Part shown: positions 36,161-44,757 of the stretch, piece after piece
Position numbering within the stretch: the first letter of the stretch is position 1
How the letters are laid out: every line of letters starts with the position of its first letter
Source: Mycolicibacterium helvum
GTDB taxonomy: Bacteria; Actinomycetota; Actinomycetes; Mycobacteriales; Mycobacteriaceae
NCBI RefSeq assembly: GCF_010731895.1
Contig: NZ_AP022596.1
Span: 4,526,001 to 4,590,000 of the forward strand
Length of the DNA stretch: 64,000 bases
Direction of reading: 5' to 3'
The notes under the pieces: model-generated
Database searches by the model: none
What the model saw: the letters and a program-made list of their open reading frames with translations, nothing else
What the model was told of the DNA's origin: nothing
Program-made: the position numbers and the translations under genes

Positions 36161-39100
36161 ATATCCAAAGTCCTTGTCGCCAACCGCGGTGAGATCGCGA
36201 TACGCGCCTTCCGCGCCGCCTACGAGATGGGCATCGGCACGGTTGCGATCTATCCGTACGAGGACCGCAACTCGCTGCATCGGCTCAAGGCCGACGAGTC
36301 GTATCAGATCGGCGACATCGGGCATCCGGTGCGGGCCTATCTGTCGGTCGACGAGATCGTCGCCACCGCGCAGGCCGCCGGCGCCGACGCGATCTATCCG
36401 GGTTACGGCTTCCTGTCGGAGAATCCCGAACTGGCGGCGGCCTGTACGGCCGCGGGTATCACGTTCGTCGGGCCCGACGCCGCGATCCTGGAACTCACCG
36501 GCAACAAGGCGCGCGCGATAGCGGCGGCCCGTGAGGCTGGCCTGCCGGTGCTCGCCTCGTCGGAACCATCCTCGTCGGTGGAGGAATTACTAGAAGCCGC
36601 CAAGGCCATGCACTTCCCGGTGTTCGTCAAGGCTGTTGCCGGTGGCGGCGGGCGGGGGATGCGCCGGGTGAGTGACCCGGCCGCGCTGGCCGAGGCCATC
36701 GAGGCGGCCAGTCGCGAGGCGGAATCGGCGTTCGGTGATCCGACGGTGTTCCTCGAGCAGGCCGTGGTGAATCCGCGCCACATCGAGGTGCAGATCCTCG
36801 CCGACACACACGGCAACGTCATCCACCTCTACGAGCGCGATTGCAGTGTGCAGCGCCGCCACCAGAAGGTCATCGAACTGGCCCCCGCGCCGAACCTGGA
36901 TCCCGCACTGCGGGAAAAGATTTGCGCCGACGCGGTCGCGTTCGCCCGTCAGATCGGATACACCTGCGCGGGCACCGTCGAATTCCTCCTCGACGAGCGT
37001 GGCCGGCACGTCTTCATCGAGATGAACCCACGAATCCAGGTGGAGCACACCGTCACCGAGGAGATCACCGATGTCGACCTGGTGTCGGCGCAGCTGCGGA
37101 TCGCCGCGGGGGAGACGCTGGCAGAGCTGGGCCTGAGTCAGGACGCGATCGCACCGCACGGCGCCGCGCTGCAATGCCGCATCACCACCGAGGATCCGGC
37201 CAACGGCTTCCGGCCCGACACCGGCCGCATCACCACCTACCGCTCACCGGGCGGGGCAGGGATCAGGCTCGACGGCGGCACGCACCTGGGTGCCGAGGTC
37301 GCCGCGCATTTCGATTCGATGCTCGTCAAGCTCACCTGCCGGGGCCGTGACTTTCCCACCGCCGTGGCCAGGGCCAGGCGCGCGGTCGCTGAGTTCCGGA
37401 TCCGCGGTGTGTCGACGAATATCCCGTTCCTGCAAGCAGTTCTGGACGATCCGGACTTCCAGGCCGGCCGCATCACGACGTCGTTCATCGATGAGCGCCC
37501 GCAGCTGCTGACGTCGCGCACCTCAGCCGACCGCGGAACCAAGATGCTCAAGTACCTGGCCGAGGTGACGGTGAACTCGCCCTACCGGGATCGTCCCCGG
37601 TACTACCCCCAGGACAAGCTGCCCCCGATCGACATCGCGTCGACCACGCCGCCATCGGGTAGCAAGCAGCGCCTCGAGCAACTGGGCCCAGAGGGATTCG
37701 CCCAGTGGCTCAAGGACTCTCCGGGCGTCGGCGTGACGGATACGACGTTCCGCGACGCTCACCAGTCGCTGCTGGCGACACGGGTGCGTTCGTCGGGCCT
37801 GCTGGCTGTCGCCCCCTACGTCGCCAGGATGATGCCGCAGCTGCTGTCGATCGAATGCTGGGGCGGTGCGACTTACGATGTGGCGCTTCGCTTCCTGAAG
37901 GAAGACCCGTGGGAGCGGCTGGCCTCGCTGCGCGAGGCGATCCCCAACGTCTGTCTGCAGATGCTGCTGCGCGGCCGCAACACCGTGGGCTACACGCCGT
38001 ATCCCGAGGCGGTGACGCACGCGTTCGTCGACGAGGCCACCCGCACCGGTGTCGACATCTTCCGCATCTTCGACGCGCTCAACAACGTCGAGTCGATGCG
38101 GCCGGCCATCGACGCGGTGCGCCAAACCGGCTCTGCAGTAGCCGAAGTCGCGATGAGCTACACCGGCGATCTGTCCAACCCTGCTGAGACGCTCTACACG
38201 CTGGACTACTGGCTGCGGCTGGCCGAGCAGATCGTCGATGCCGGCGCGCACGTGCTGGCGATCAAGGACATGGCCGGTCTGCTGCGTCCACCGGCGGCGG
38301 CCACCCTGGTGTCGGCGCTGCGCAGCCGCTTCGACCTGCCCGTGCACGTGCACACCCACGACACCCCTGGCGGCCAGCTGGCCACCTACACCGCGGCCTG
38401 GCATGCGGGCGCGAGTGCGGTCGACGGGGCCGCGGCGCCGTTGTCGGGTACCACCAGCCAGCCGCCGCTGTCGGCGATCGTCGCCGCAGCGGCACACACG
38501 CCGTTCGACACCGGCCTCGACCTGAATGCGGTGTGCGACCTGGAGCCGTACTGGGAGCTGCTGCGGCGGGTGTACGCCCCGTTCGAGGCCGGTCTGCCCG
38601 CGCCGACCGGACGGGTCTACCACCATGAGATCCCCGGCGGTCAGCTGAGTAACCTACGCACGCAGGCCATTGCGCTGGGACTCGGTGAACGGTTCGAGGA
38701 CGTCGAGAACGCCTACGCCGGGGCCGACCGGATCTTGGGCAGATTGGTCAAAGTCACCCCATCGAGCAAGGTGGTCGGGGACCTGGCGCTGGCATTGGTC
38801 GGTGCGGGGATCACCGCGGAGGAATTCGCTGAAGACCCCGCGCGTTACGACATCCCCGACTCGGTGATCGGGTTCCTGCGTGGCGAGCTGGGCGACCCAC
38901 CCGGCGGCTGGCCGGAGCCGTTGCGCACCAAGGCATTGGAAGGACGCGGGCCCGCCAAGCCCGAGGAGCCGCTGTCGGTCGAGGACGAGAAGATTCTCGG
39001 CGAACCGGGCCCGACCCGGCAGGCCACGCTGAACCGGCTGCTATTCCCCGGTCCCACCAAGGAATTCGAGGCGCACCGCGAAGAGTACGGCGACACGTCC

Positions 39101-39622
39101 GGCCTCTCCGGTAATCAGTTCCTCTGCGGTCTGCGCCACGGCGACGAGCACCGCATCGTGCTTGAGCGTGGCGTCGATCTGATCGTCGGGTTGGAGGCCA
39201 TCTCCGATGCCGACGAGCGCGGGATGCGCACCGTGATGTGCATCATCAACGGGCAACTGCGTCCGGTGTTGGTGCGCGACACCAGCATCGCCGAGACCGT
39301 GCCGACCGCCGAGAAGGCCGACCGAACCAACCCCGATCACGTCGCCGCGCCGTTCGCCGGCGTGGTCACCGTCGGGGTGGCCGTCGGCGACGAGGTGGCC
39401 GCCGGCCAGACCATCGCCACCATCGAGGCGATGAAGATGGAAGCCGCGATCACCGCACCCAAGGCCGGCACCGTCAATCGCGTCGCTGTCGGCAGCACCG
39501 CCCAGGTCGAAGGTGGCGATCTGCTGGTGGTGGTCGGGGGATCAGGTTCGGCGGGCAGGAGCGAAGCGACCGGGGGATCAGGTTCGGCGGGCAGGAGCGA
39601 AGCGACCGGGGGATCAACCTGA
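36158..39622 (+). CDS. pyc: Pyruvate carboxylase
   Basis: Biotin enzyme making oxaloacetate from pyruvate. The 1154 residues show the biotin carboxylase domain ([33 protein letters not shown]), the carboxyltransferase barrel ([29 protein letters not shown]), and the C-terminal biotin domain with lysine in EAMKMEA. The chain normally ends soon after; here the last 27 residues are two in-frame copies of [12 protein letters not shown] made by a 36-bp tandem repeat. This tail is probably disordered and harmless. The stop overlaps the presumed rsmD start. Confidence 0.97.
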   Translation: MISKVLVANRGEIAIRAFRAAYEMGIGTVAIYPYEDRNSLHRLKADESYQIGDIGHPVRAYLSVDEIVATAQAAGADAIYPGYGFLSENPELAAACTAAGITFVGPDAAILELTGNKARAIAAAREAGLPVLASSEPSSSVEELLEAAKAMHFPVFVKAVAGGGGRGMRRVSDPAALAEAIEAASREAESAFGDPTVFLEQAVVNPRHIEVQILADTHGNVIHLYERDCSVQRRHQKVIELAPAPNLDPALREKICADAVAFARQIGYTCAGTVEFLLDERGRHVFIEMNPRIQVEHTVTEEITDVDLVSAQLRIAAGETLAELGLSQDAIAPHGAALQCRITTEDPANGFRPDTGRITTYRSPGGAGIRLDGGTHLGAEVAAHFDSMLVKLTCRGRDFPTAVARARRAVAEFRIRGVSTNIPFLQAVLDDPDFQAGRITTSFIDERPQLLTSRTSADRGTKMLKYLAEVTVNSPYRDRPRYYPQDKLPPIDIASTTPPSGSKQRLEQLGPEGFAQWLKDSPGVGVTDTTFRDAHQSLLATRVRSSGLLAVAPYVARMMPQLLSIECWGGATYDVALRFLKEDPWERLASLREAIPNVCLQMLLRGRNTVGYTPYPEAVTHAFVDEATRTGVDIFRIFDALNNVESMRPAIDAVRQTGSAVAEVAMSYTGDLSNPAETLYTLDYWLRLAEQIVDAGAHVLAIKDMAGLLRPPAAATLVSALRSRFDLPVHVHTHDTPGGQLATYTAAWHAGASAVDGAAAPLSGTTSQPPLSAIVAAAAHTPFDTGLDLNAVCDLEPYWELLRRVYAPFEAGLPAPTGRVYHHEIPGGQLSNLRTQAIALGLGERFEDVENAYAGADRILGRLVKVTPSSKVVGDLALALVGAGITAEEFAEDPARYDIPDSVIGFLRGELGDPPGGWPEPLRTKALEGRGPAKPEEPLSVEDEKILGEPGPTRQATLNRLLFPGPTKEFEAHREEYGDTSGLSGNQFLCGLRHGDEHRIVLERGVDLIVGLEAISDADERGMRTVMCIINGQLRPVLVRDTSIAETVPTAEKADRTNPDHVAAPFAGVVTVGVAVGDEVAAGQTIATIEAMKMEAAITAPKAGTVNRVAVGSTAQVEGGDLLVVVGGSGSAGRSEATGGSGSAGRSEATGGST
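39536..39616 (+). repeat. 36-bp tandem repeat at the pyc-rsmD junction
   Basis: Two identical 36-bp units, each beginning GGGGGATCAGGTTCGG and ending GCGAAGCGACC, plus a 9-base third copy, fill the end of pyc. The unit is a multiple of three, so the pyc frame stays open. The GCGAAGCG-type core resembles short dispersed repeats common between mycobacterial genes; that comparison is from memory. Confidence 0.85.
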
Positions 39623-40170
39623 CCCGCATCGTCGGGGGCGCGGCCGGTGGCCGGCGCATCGATGTGCCCGCGCGTGGAACGCGGCCGACGACCGATCGGG
39701 TTCGCGAGGCGTTGTTCAATGTCCTTGCCGCGCGCCGGGATTTCGACGATCTGCGGGTGCTGGATCTGTATGCGGGTTCGGGTGCGCTGGGGCTCGAAGC
39801 GCTGTCCCGTGGTGCGGCATCGGCCCTGTTCGTCGAGAGTGATTCGCGCGCAGCGGCGGTCATCAAACGCAATATCGAGGCCCTCGGGCTGACCGGTGCG
39901 ACGGTGCGGCGCGGTGCGGTCGCCGCGGTGCTGACGGCGGGGGCCGAGAAGCCGGTGGACTTGGTGCTGGCCGATCCGCCCTACGCGGTGACCACCGGCG
40001 AGATCGAGGCGATACTCGCCAGTTTGGCGCGTCACGGCTGGCTCGGGCCGGGCAGCGTCGTCGTGGTCGAACGTCCGGCCTCCTCGGCTGAACTCACCTG
40101 GCCGGCGGGTTGGACGGGATGGCCGGTGCGCCGTTACGGAGACACCCGAGTTGAACTGGCGGAGTGCTGA
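39619..40170 (+). CDS. rsmD: 16S rRNA (guanine(966)-N2)-methyltransferase RsmD
   Basis: A 183-residue Rossmann methyltransferase of the RsmD family: N-terminal [27 protein letters not shown] site [19 protein letters not shown], and the catalytic DPPY (VLADPPYAV). The family start normally falls one residue before TRI; in this sequence that codon is CTG, overlapping the pyc stop as CTGA, with GGGGGA of the tandem repeat as ribosome site. No ATG, GTG or TTG lies nearby, and the next GTG would remove the conserved N-terminus. A CTG start is therefore proposed. Confidence 0.88.
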   Translation: MTRIVGGAAGGRRIDVPARGTRPTTDRVREALFNVLAARRDFDDLRVLDLYAGSGALGLEALSRGAASALFVESDSRAAAVIKRNIEALGLTGATVRRGAVAAVLTAGAEKPVDLVLADPPYAVTTGEIEAILASLARHGWLGPGSVVVVERPASSAELTWPAGWTGWPVRRYGDTRVELAEC

Positions 40171-40181
40171 CACGAGCCTGC

Positions 40182-40198
40182 TAGCGTCTTCGCTCATG
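40182..40198 (+). promoter_or_regulatory. coaD -10 box, probable leaderless start
   Basis: TAGCGT is followed by 8 bases and the ATG of coaD; no ribosome site is present. Confidence 0.5.
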
Positions 40199-40672
40199 AG
40201 TGGCGCGGTGTGTCCGGGATCGTTCGATCCGGTGACGCTGGGTCATGTCGACATCTTCGAGCGTGCCGCCGCGCAGTTCGACGAGGTGATCGTCGCGGTG
40301 CTGATCAACCCCAACAAAAAGGGGATGTTCGACATCGACGAGCGGATCGCGATGATCTCCGAAGCCACCGCCCACCTACCGAACCTGCGGGTCGAGTCGG
40401 GGCAGGGGCTGGTCGTCGACTTCGTCAAACAACGTGGGTTCACCGCGATCGTCAAGGGTCTGCGCACCGGCACCGATTTCGAGTACGAGCTGCAGATGGC
40501 CCAGATGAACAAGCACATCGCCGGGGTCGACACGTTCTTTGTGGCCACCACACCGCAGTATTCGTTCGTCTCGTCGTCGCTGGCCAAAGAGGTGGCGATG
40601 TTGGGCGGTGACGTGTCGGCGCTGCTTCCGGAGCCGGTGAACCGCCGCCTGCAGGCCAAGCTGCACCACTGA
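40196..40672 (+). CDS. coaD: Phosphopantetheine adenylyltransferase
   Basis: Penultimate step of coenzyme A synthesis. A 158-residue nucleotidyltransferase with [13 protein letters not shown] (the HxGH-type site), the [12 protein letters not shown] substrate loop and the [13 protein letters not shown] (ISSS-type) motif. Length and start are standard. In tuberculosis the PDIM/PGL locus follows; here the next gene is sepIVA after 236 bases. Confidence 0.97.
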   Translation: MSGAVCPGSFDPVTLGHVDIFERAAAQFDEVIVAVLINPNKKGMFDIDERIAMISEATAHLPNLRVESGQGLVVDFVKQRGFTAIVKGLRTGTDFEYELQMAQMNKHIAGVDTFFVATTPQYSFVSSSLAKEVAMLGGDVSALLPEPVNRRLQAKLHH

Positions 40673-40908
40673 TTTTCCCGCGAGCGCGCGCTTTCATCGC
40701 AGGGCGCGCCGCCTGGCACGGATGTCGTCGCACACTCGCCGATTGCCCGCGCATCCGGGCCTCAGCCCGACATAATCTCCGATGAGACGCCCTCTGACCG
40801 GTGCGCTTGCCAAGAACGTCTTTTCCGACACACCGGCCCGCCACCACAGTCACAGGCGTAACACCAGGCACACTAGTCACTACCAACTACGCCCAGGAGG
40901 GTGGCGCC

Positions 40909-41646
40909 GTGTACCGAGTTTTTGAAGCGCTCGACGAGCTAAGCGCGATTGTCGAAGAGGCCCGCGGCGTCCCGATGACGGCTGGTTGCGTGGTCCCGCG
41001 CGGCGACGTGCTGGAACTCATCGACGACATCAAGGACGCCATCCCCGGCGAGCTCGATGATGCCCAGGACGTGCTGGATGCCCGCGATTCGCTGCTGCGG
41101 GAGGCTAAAGAGCACTCCGATTCGATGGTGTCCAACTCCACTGCCGAGGCCGACTCGCTGCTGAGCCACGCCCGCGCCGAAGCCGACCGGCTGCTCGCGG
41201 ACGCCAAGTCGCACGCCGACCGGATGGTCGCCGAGGCCCGTCAGCACAGCGAGCGCACCGTACTCGAGGCCCGCGAGGAGGCCAGCCGCCTGGCGGCGAC
41301 CGCCAAGCGGGAGTACGAGGCGGCGACCAGCAGGGCCAAGGCTGAAGCCGACCGGCTCGTGGAGAGCGGCAACATGTCCTACGAGAAGGCCGTGCAGGAA
41401 GGCATCAAGGAACAGCAGCGGCTGGTCTCCGACACCGAGGTCGTGCAGGCGGCGCACGCCGAATCGACCCGGCTGATCGACACCGCCCACGCCGAAGCCG
41501 ACCGGCTGCGCGGTGAGTGCGACATCTACGTCGACAACAAACTCGCCCAGTTCGAGGACTATCTCAACGGCACCTTGCGCTCGGTCAGCAGGGGTCGTCA
41601 CCAGCTACGGACCGCCGCGGGAACCCACGACTACGCGCAGCGCTGA
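40909..41646 (+). CDS. sepIVA: DivIVA-like septation protein SepIVA
   Basis: A 245-residue coiled-coil protein required for septation and polar growth in mycobacteria (Rv2927c). It begins YRVFEALDELSAIVEEARG, a DivIVA-type N-terminal lipid-binding segment, and continues with long heptads rich in A-E-A-D-R-L from residue 60 to 215. GTG start with AGGAGGG 8 bases upstream; in-frame codons further upstream are not protein-like. Nothing else is seen in the 236 bases before it except the remnant space described in the findings. Confidence 0.93.
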   Translation: MYRVFEALDELSAIVEEARGVPMTAGCVVPRGDVLELIDDIKDAIPGELDDAQDVLDARDSLLREAKEHSDSMVSNSTAEADSLLSHARAEADRLLADAKSHADRMVAEARQHSERTVLEAREEASRLAATAKREYEAATSRAKAEADRLVESGNMSYEKAVQEGIKEQQRLVSDTEVVQAAHAESTRLIDTAHAEADRLRGECDIYVDNKLAQFEDYLNGTLRSVSRGRHQLRTAAGTHDYAQR

Positions 41647-41692
41647 GCGGCGCGGCCCGCGCCTACCGGCAGAATCGGGCCGCACCGGGTTT

Positions 41693-41708
41693 TAAGATTG
41701 GATTCATG
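41693..41708 (+). promoter_or_regulatory. DUF177 gene -10 box, probable leaderless start
   Basis: TAAGAT precedes the ATG by 7 bases, without a ribosome site. Confidence 0.5.
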
Positions 41709-42311
41709 GCGACGCCACGCAGTGCCCGAACCCAGCACAAACCGCGATCGCCGCTTGTGTTCGACATCTCCCGGTTAGGCCGACGCCCCGGGGCCATGCT
41801 CGAGTTGCACGAGACGGTGCCTAGTCCGTCCCGAATCGGGTTGGACCTGATCGCGATCGAACGCGGTGCCGATCTGAACCTGGACTTGCGTCTGGAATCG
41901 GTGTCCGAGGGGGTGCTGGTCACCGGCACGGTGCATGCGCTGACCAGCGGTGAATGCTCGCGGTGTCTAACGCCGGTCACCGGCGATGTCGAAATCTCGC
42001 TGACCGAGCTGTTCGCCTATCCGGACAGCGCAACGGAATCCACCACGGAGGAAGACGAGGTCGGCCACGTCGTCGACCAGACCATCGACCTCGAACAGTC
42101 GATCGTCGACGCCGTCGGCCTGGCGCTGCCGTTCGCCCCGCTGTGCACGCAGGACTGCCCCGGGTTGTGCACGCAGTGCGGTGTCCCGTTGGCCAGTGCC
42201 GGACCGGACCACGACCACGATCAGATCGATCCCCGCTTTGCCAAGCTGGCGAAAATGTTTCCTGCCGCGGACGAGGAGAACACCCCCGGGCGGGGGGCGG
42301 GCACTTCGTGA
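41706..42311 (+). CDS. YceD/DUF177 family protein
   Basis: A 201-residue member of the YceD (DUF177) family, linked in bacteria and chloroplasts to 23S rRNA/large-subunit assembly. It has a CxxC near residue 83 (GECSRCLTP) and a cysteine knuckle [13 protein letters not shown] near residue 150, typical of the family. In many bacteria rpmF (L32) follows; here, as in other mycobacteria, rnc follows directly with a GTGA overlap. The C-terminus has an acidic, flexible tail. Confidence 0.92.
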   Translation: MATPRSARTQHKPRSPLVFDISRLGRRPGAMLELHETVPSPSRIGLDLIAIERGADLNLDLRLESVSEGVLVTGTVHALTSGECSRCLTPVTGDVEISLTELFAYPDSATESTTEEDEVGHVVDQTIDLEQSIVDAVGLALPFAPLCTQDCPGLCTQCGVPLASAGPDHDHDQIDPRFAKLAKMFPAADEENTPGRGAGTS

Positions 42312-43012
42312 GCCCACCACGCGCGAACCTGTTGGACGCCCTGGGCGTTGAGATGTCCGAAGAGTTGCTGACCCTGGCGCTCACCCACCGCAGCTACGCC
42401 TACGAGCACGGCGGACTGCCCACCAACGAGCGGCTGGAGTTCCTCGGCGACGCGGTGCTGGGCCTGACGGTGACCGACGAGCTGTTCCACCGCCACCCGG
42501 ACCGCTCCGAAGGCGACCTGGCCAAGCTGCGCGCCAGCATCGTCAACACCCACGCGCTGGCCGATGTCGGGCGCGGCCTCACCAACGATGGCCTCGGGGC
42601 GTACCTGCTGCTTGGCCGCGGCGAGCTCAACACCGGCGGGGCCGACAAATCCAGCATCCTGGCCGACGGCATGGAGTCACTGCTGGGCGCGGTGTACCTA
42701 GAGCACGGCATCGACACCGCACGCAAGGTCATCCTGCGCCTCTTCGGCAACCTGCTGGACACCGCACCGACGCTGGGCGCCGGACTGGACTGGAAGACCA
42801 GTCTCCAAGAGCTCGGCGCGTCAAAGGGTTTGGGCCCGCCGACCTACGTCGTCACCTCGACGGGGCCCGACCACGACAAGCAGTTCACGGCGGCCGTCGT
42901 GGTGGGGGAGACCGAATACGGCACCGGGCTTGGTCGCTCCAAGAAGGAAGCCGAACAGAAGGCTGCCGCGAAGGCGTGGCAGGCCATCATGGACCACGAA
43001 CCGGATGCCTGA
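42308..43012 (+). CDS. rnc: Ribonuclease III
   Basis: Double-strand RNA endonuclease for rRNA processing, 234 residues. The signature [14 protein letters not shown] with metal-binding acids and the second site [13 protein letters not shown] are present, followed by a C-terminal double-strand RNA-binding domain ([23 protein letters not shown]). GTG start overlapping the DUF177 stop; the 3' end overlaps mutM by 8 bases, giving a compact rnc-mutM unit. Confidence 0.97.
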   Translation: MSPPRANLLDALGVEMSEELLTLALTHRSYAYEHGGLPTNERLEFLGDAVLGLTVTDELFHRHPDRSEGDLAKLRASIVNTHALADVGRGLTNDGLGAYLLLGRGELNTGGADKSSILADGMESLLGAVYLEHGIDTARKVILRLFGNLLDTAPTLGAGLDWKTSLQELGASKGLGPPTYVVTSTGPDHDKQFTAAVVVGETEYGTGLGRSKKEAEQKAAAKAWQAIMDHEPDA

Positions 43013-43865
43013 ACTGCCGGAGGTCGAGGTCGTCCGGCGCGGCCTGCAAGCCCACGTGGCCGGCAAGTCGATCAGCGCGGTGCGGGTGCACCATCCGCGC
43101 GCGGTGCGCAGACATGAGGCCGGCGCCGCCGACCTGACCGCACGGCTGCTCGACGCGCGCATCACCGGGACGGATCGGCGCGGAAAGTACCTGTGGCTCA
43201 CACTTGCCGATGACACCGCCCTCGTCGTGCACCTGGGGATGAGTGGGCAGATGCTGCTCGGCGATGTCCCTAACACCAACCACTTGCGGATCGCCGCGCT
43301 GCTCGACGACGGCACCACCGTGAGTTTCGTCGATCAGCGCACGTTCGGTGGGTGGCAGTTGGCCGACCTGGTCGAGGTCGACGGCAGCCGGGTGCCCGAG
43401 CCGGTGGCCCACATCGCCCGTGATCCGCTGGACCCGCGCTTCGACCGCGATGCAGTCGTTACGGTGTTGCGCCGCAAGCACTCCGAGATCAAACGGCAGC
43501 TCCTCGATCAGACCGTCGTCTCCGGCGTCGGCAACATCTACGCCGACGAGTCGCTGTGGCGGGCCAAGATCAACGGCGCGCGGCTGGCCGCCAACTTGAC
43601 CCGCCGCCAGCTCGGTGAGCTGCTCGACGCGGCCACCGAGGTGATGCGCGAGGCGCTGGGTCAGGGCGGCACGTCGTTTGACTCGCTGTACGTCAACGTC
43701 AACGGTCAGTCCGGCTACTTCGACCGGTCGCTGAACGTCTACGGCCGCGAAGACCTGCCCTGCCCACGCTGCGGGACGGCGATCCGGCGGGAGAAGTTCA
43801 TGAACCGCTCCTCGTTCTACTGCCCACGGTGTCAACCACGACCGGGGCGGCCCCGCCCTCGGTAG
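43005..43865 (+). CDS. mutM: Formamidopyrimidine-DNA glycosylase
   Basis: Removes 8-oxoguanine and Fapy lesions and nicks the abasic site. The 286 residues begin with the catalytic MPELPEVE (Pro2 is the Schiff-base residue, Glu3 the acid); the lysine in DRRGKYLW, the helix-two-turn-helix [11 protein letters not shown] and the C-terminal zinc finger CPRCG...CPRCQ are intact. With mutT1 and ung in this window it forms the base-damage defence set, though the three are not one operon. Confidence 0.97.
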   Translation: MPELPEVEVVRRGLQAHVAGKSISAVRVHHPRAVRRHEAGAADLTARLLDARITGTDRRGKYLWLTLADDTALVVHLGMSGQMLLGDVPNTNHLRIAALLDDGTTVSFVDQRTFGGWQLADLVEVDGSRVPEPVAHIARDPLDPRFDRDAVVTVLRRKHSEIKRQLLDQTVVSGVGNIYADESLWRAKINGARLAANLTRRQLGELLDAATEVMREALGQGGTSFDSLYVNVNGQSGYFDRSLNVYGREDLPCPRCGTAIRREKFMNRSSFYCPRCQPRPGRPRPR

Positions 43866-43882
43866 TGACGTTCAGCGCACCC

Positions 43883-43920
43883 TCGCAGGCGATTTCCGTC
43901 GCAGGCGATTTCCCTAAGGT
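43883..43920 (+). repeat. 16-bp tandem duplication with a -10-like box before the osmC-type gene
   Basis: TCGCAGGCGATTTCC occurs twice with a 16-base period, immediately followed by TAAGGT, a plausible -10 box 10 bases before the next ATG. The duplication lies in the space between mutM and the OsmC gene and changes the distance of upstream promoter elements. Confidence 0.55.
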
Positions 43921-43930
43921 AAGGACACAT

Positions 43931-44347
43931 ATGACTGAGTTGTGGGTGGAACGTACCGGCGTGCGGCGCTACACCGGGCGCAGCAGTCGCGGCGCGGAGG
44001 TGCTGATCGGCTCCGAGACCGACGAGGGCGCCTTCACCCCGGGTGAGCTGCTCAAGATCGCGCTGGCCGGCTGCAGCGGGCTGAGCAGCGACCAGCCGCT
44101 GCGCCGCCGCCTCGGCGACGATTACCCGGCAGTGATCAAGGTCTCCGGGCCTGCCGACCGTGAGCAGGAGCGCTACCCACTGCTGGAGGAGAAGCTCGAG
44201 ATCGACTTGTCCGGGCTGTCCCCGGAGGAGGTGGAACGCCTGGTGGTCGTGGTCAACCGCGCGATCGAGCAGGTGTGCACAGTGGGGCGCACCCTGAAAT
44301 CCGGCGCCGAGGTCCAGTTCGAGGTGACCGACGTTGGCCGAGCCTGA
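43931..44347 (+). CDS. OsmC family peroxiredoxin-like protein
   Basis: A 138-residue OsmC-fold protein, the family that reduces organic hydroperoxides through two cysteines. Cysteine 1 lies in ALAGCSGLSSD and cysteine 2 in EQVCTVGRTL, with the arginine-rich strand RYTGRSSRG. Equivalent to Rv2923c. AAGGA 6 bases before the ATG is the ribosome site. It overlaps the acylphosphatase gene by 14 bases. Confidence 0.9.
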   Translation: MTELWVERTGVRRYTGRSSRGAEVLIGSETDEGAFTPGELLKIALAGCSGLSSDQPLRRRLGDDYPAVIKVSGPADREQERYPLLEEKLEIDLSGLSPEEVERLVVVVNRAIEQVCTVGRTLKSGAEVQFEVTDVGRA

Positions 44348-44615
44348 CGTCCGGCTGACCGCCTGGGTGCACGGCTATGTGCAGGGCGTGGGGTTCCGCT
44401 GGTGGACCCGCTCAAGGGCCCTTGAGCTGGGGCTGACCGGCTACGCGAGCAACCAGCCCGACGGCCGGGTGCTGGTCGTGGCGCAGGGGTCGCGCGCGGA
44501 TTGCGAGCGGCTGCTGGAGCTGCTGCGGGGCGAAACGACGCCCGGATCGGTGGACCAAGTGATCGCCGACTTCACCGAACCTGGCGAGCCGTTACGCGGA
44601 TTCGTTGAAAAGTAA
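44334..44615 (+). CDS. acyP: Acylphosphatase
   Basis: A 93-residue enzyme hydrolysing acyl phosphates. The phosphate loop VQGVGFRWWT with its catalytic arginine and the asparagine in GYASNQPDGRV are present. The start is a TTG inside the end of the OsmC gene; no ATG or GTG gives a complete fold, since the first strand (VRLTAWVHG) begins six residues later. Confidence 0.93.
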   Translation: MAEPDVRLTAWVHGYVQGVGFRWWTRSRALELGLTGYASNQPDGRVLVVAQGSRADCERLLELLRGETTPGSVDQVIADFTEPGEPLRGFVEK

Positions 44616-44740
44616 ACCCCAGAAGTAACATTCGTCACTTCAGCCCCGCCTGTCCGATGACAGCCGCTGGGTGATGAACGTCCGCCGAGACATCCGTTAA
44701 CCACGCAGCACGGTTGCGCTACCAGCACCTCATCCGCCGG

Positions 44741-44757
44741 TAAGGTGGCACCCCGTG
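44741..44757 (+). promoter_or_regulatory. smc -10 box, probable leaderless start
   Basis: TAAGGT precedes the GTG of smc by 8 bases with no ribosome site. The 139 bases between acyP and smc hold nothing else recognisable. Confidence 0.5.

Noticed and set aside
39238..39618. Upstream extension of rsmD to an ATG inside pyc
   Set aside because: The extension is Arg/His-rich nonsense from another frame of the biotin domain and would add 127 residues to a family of fixed length.
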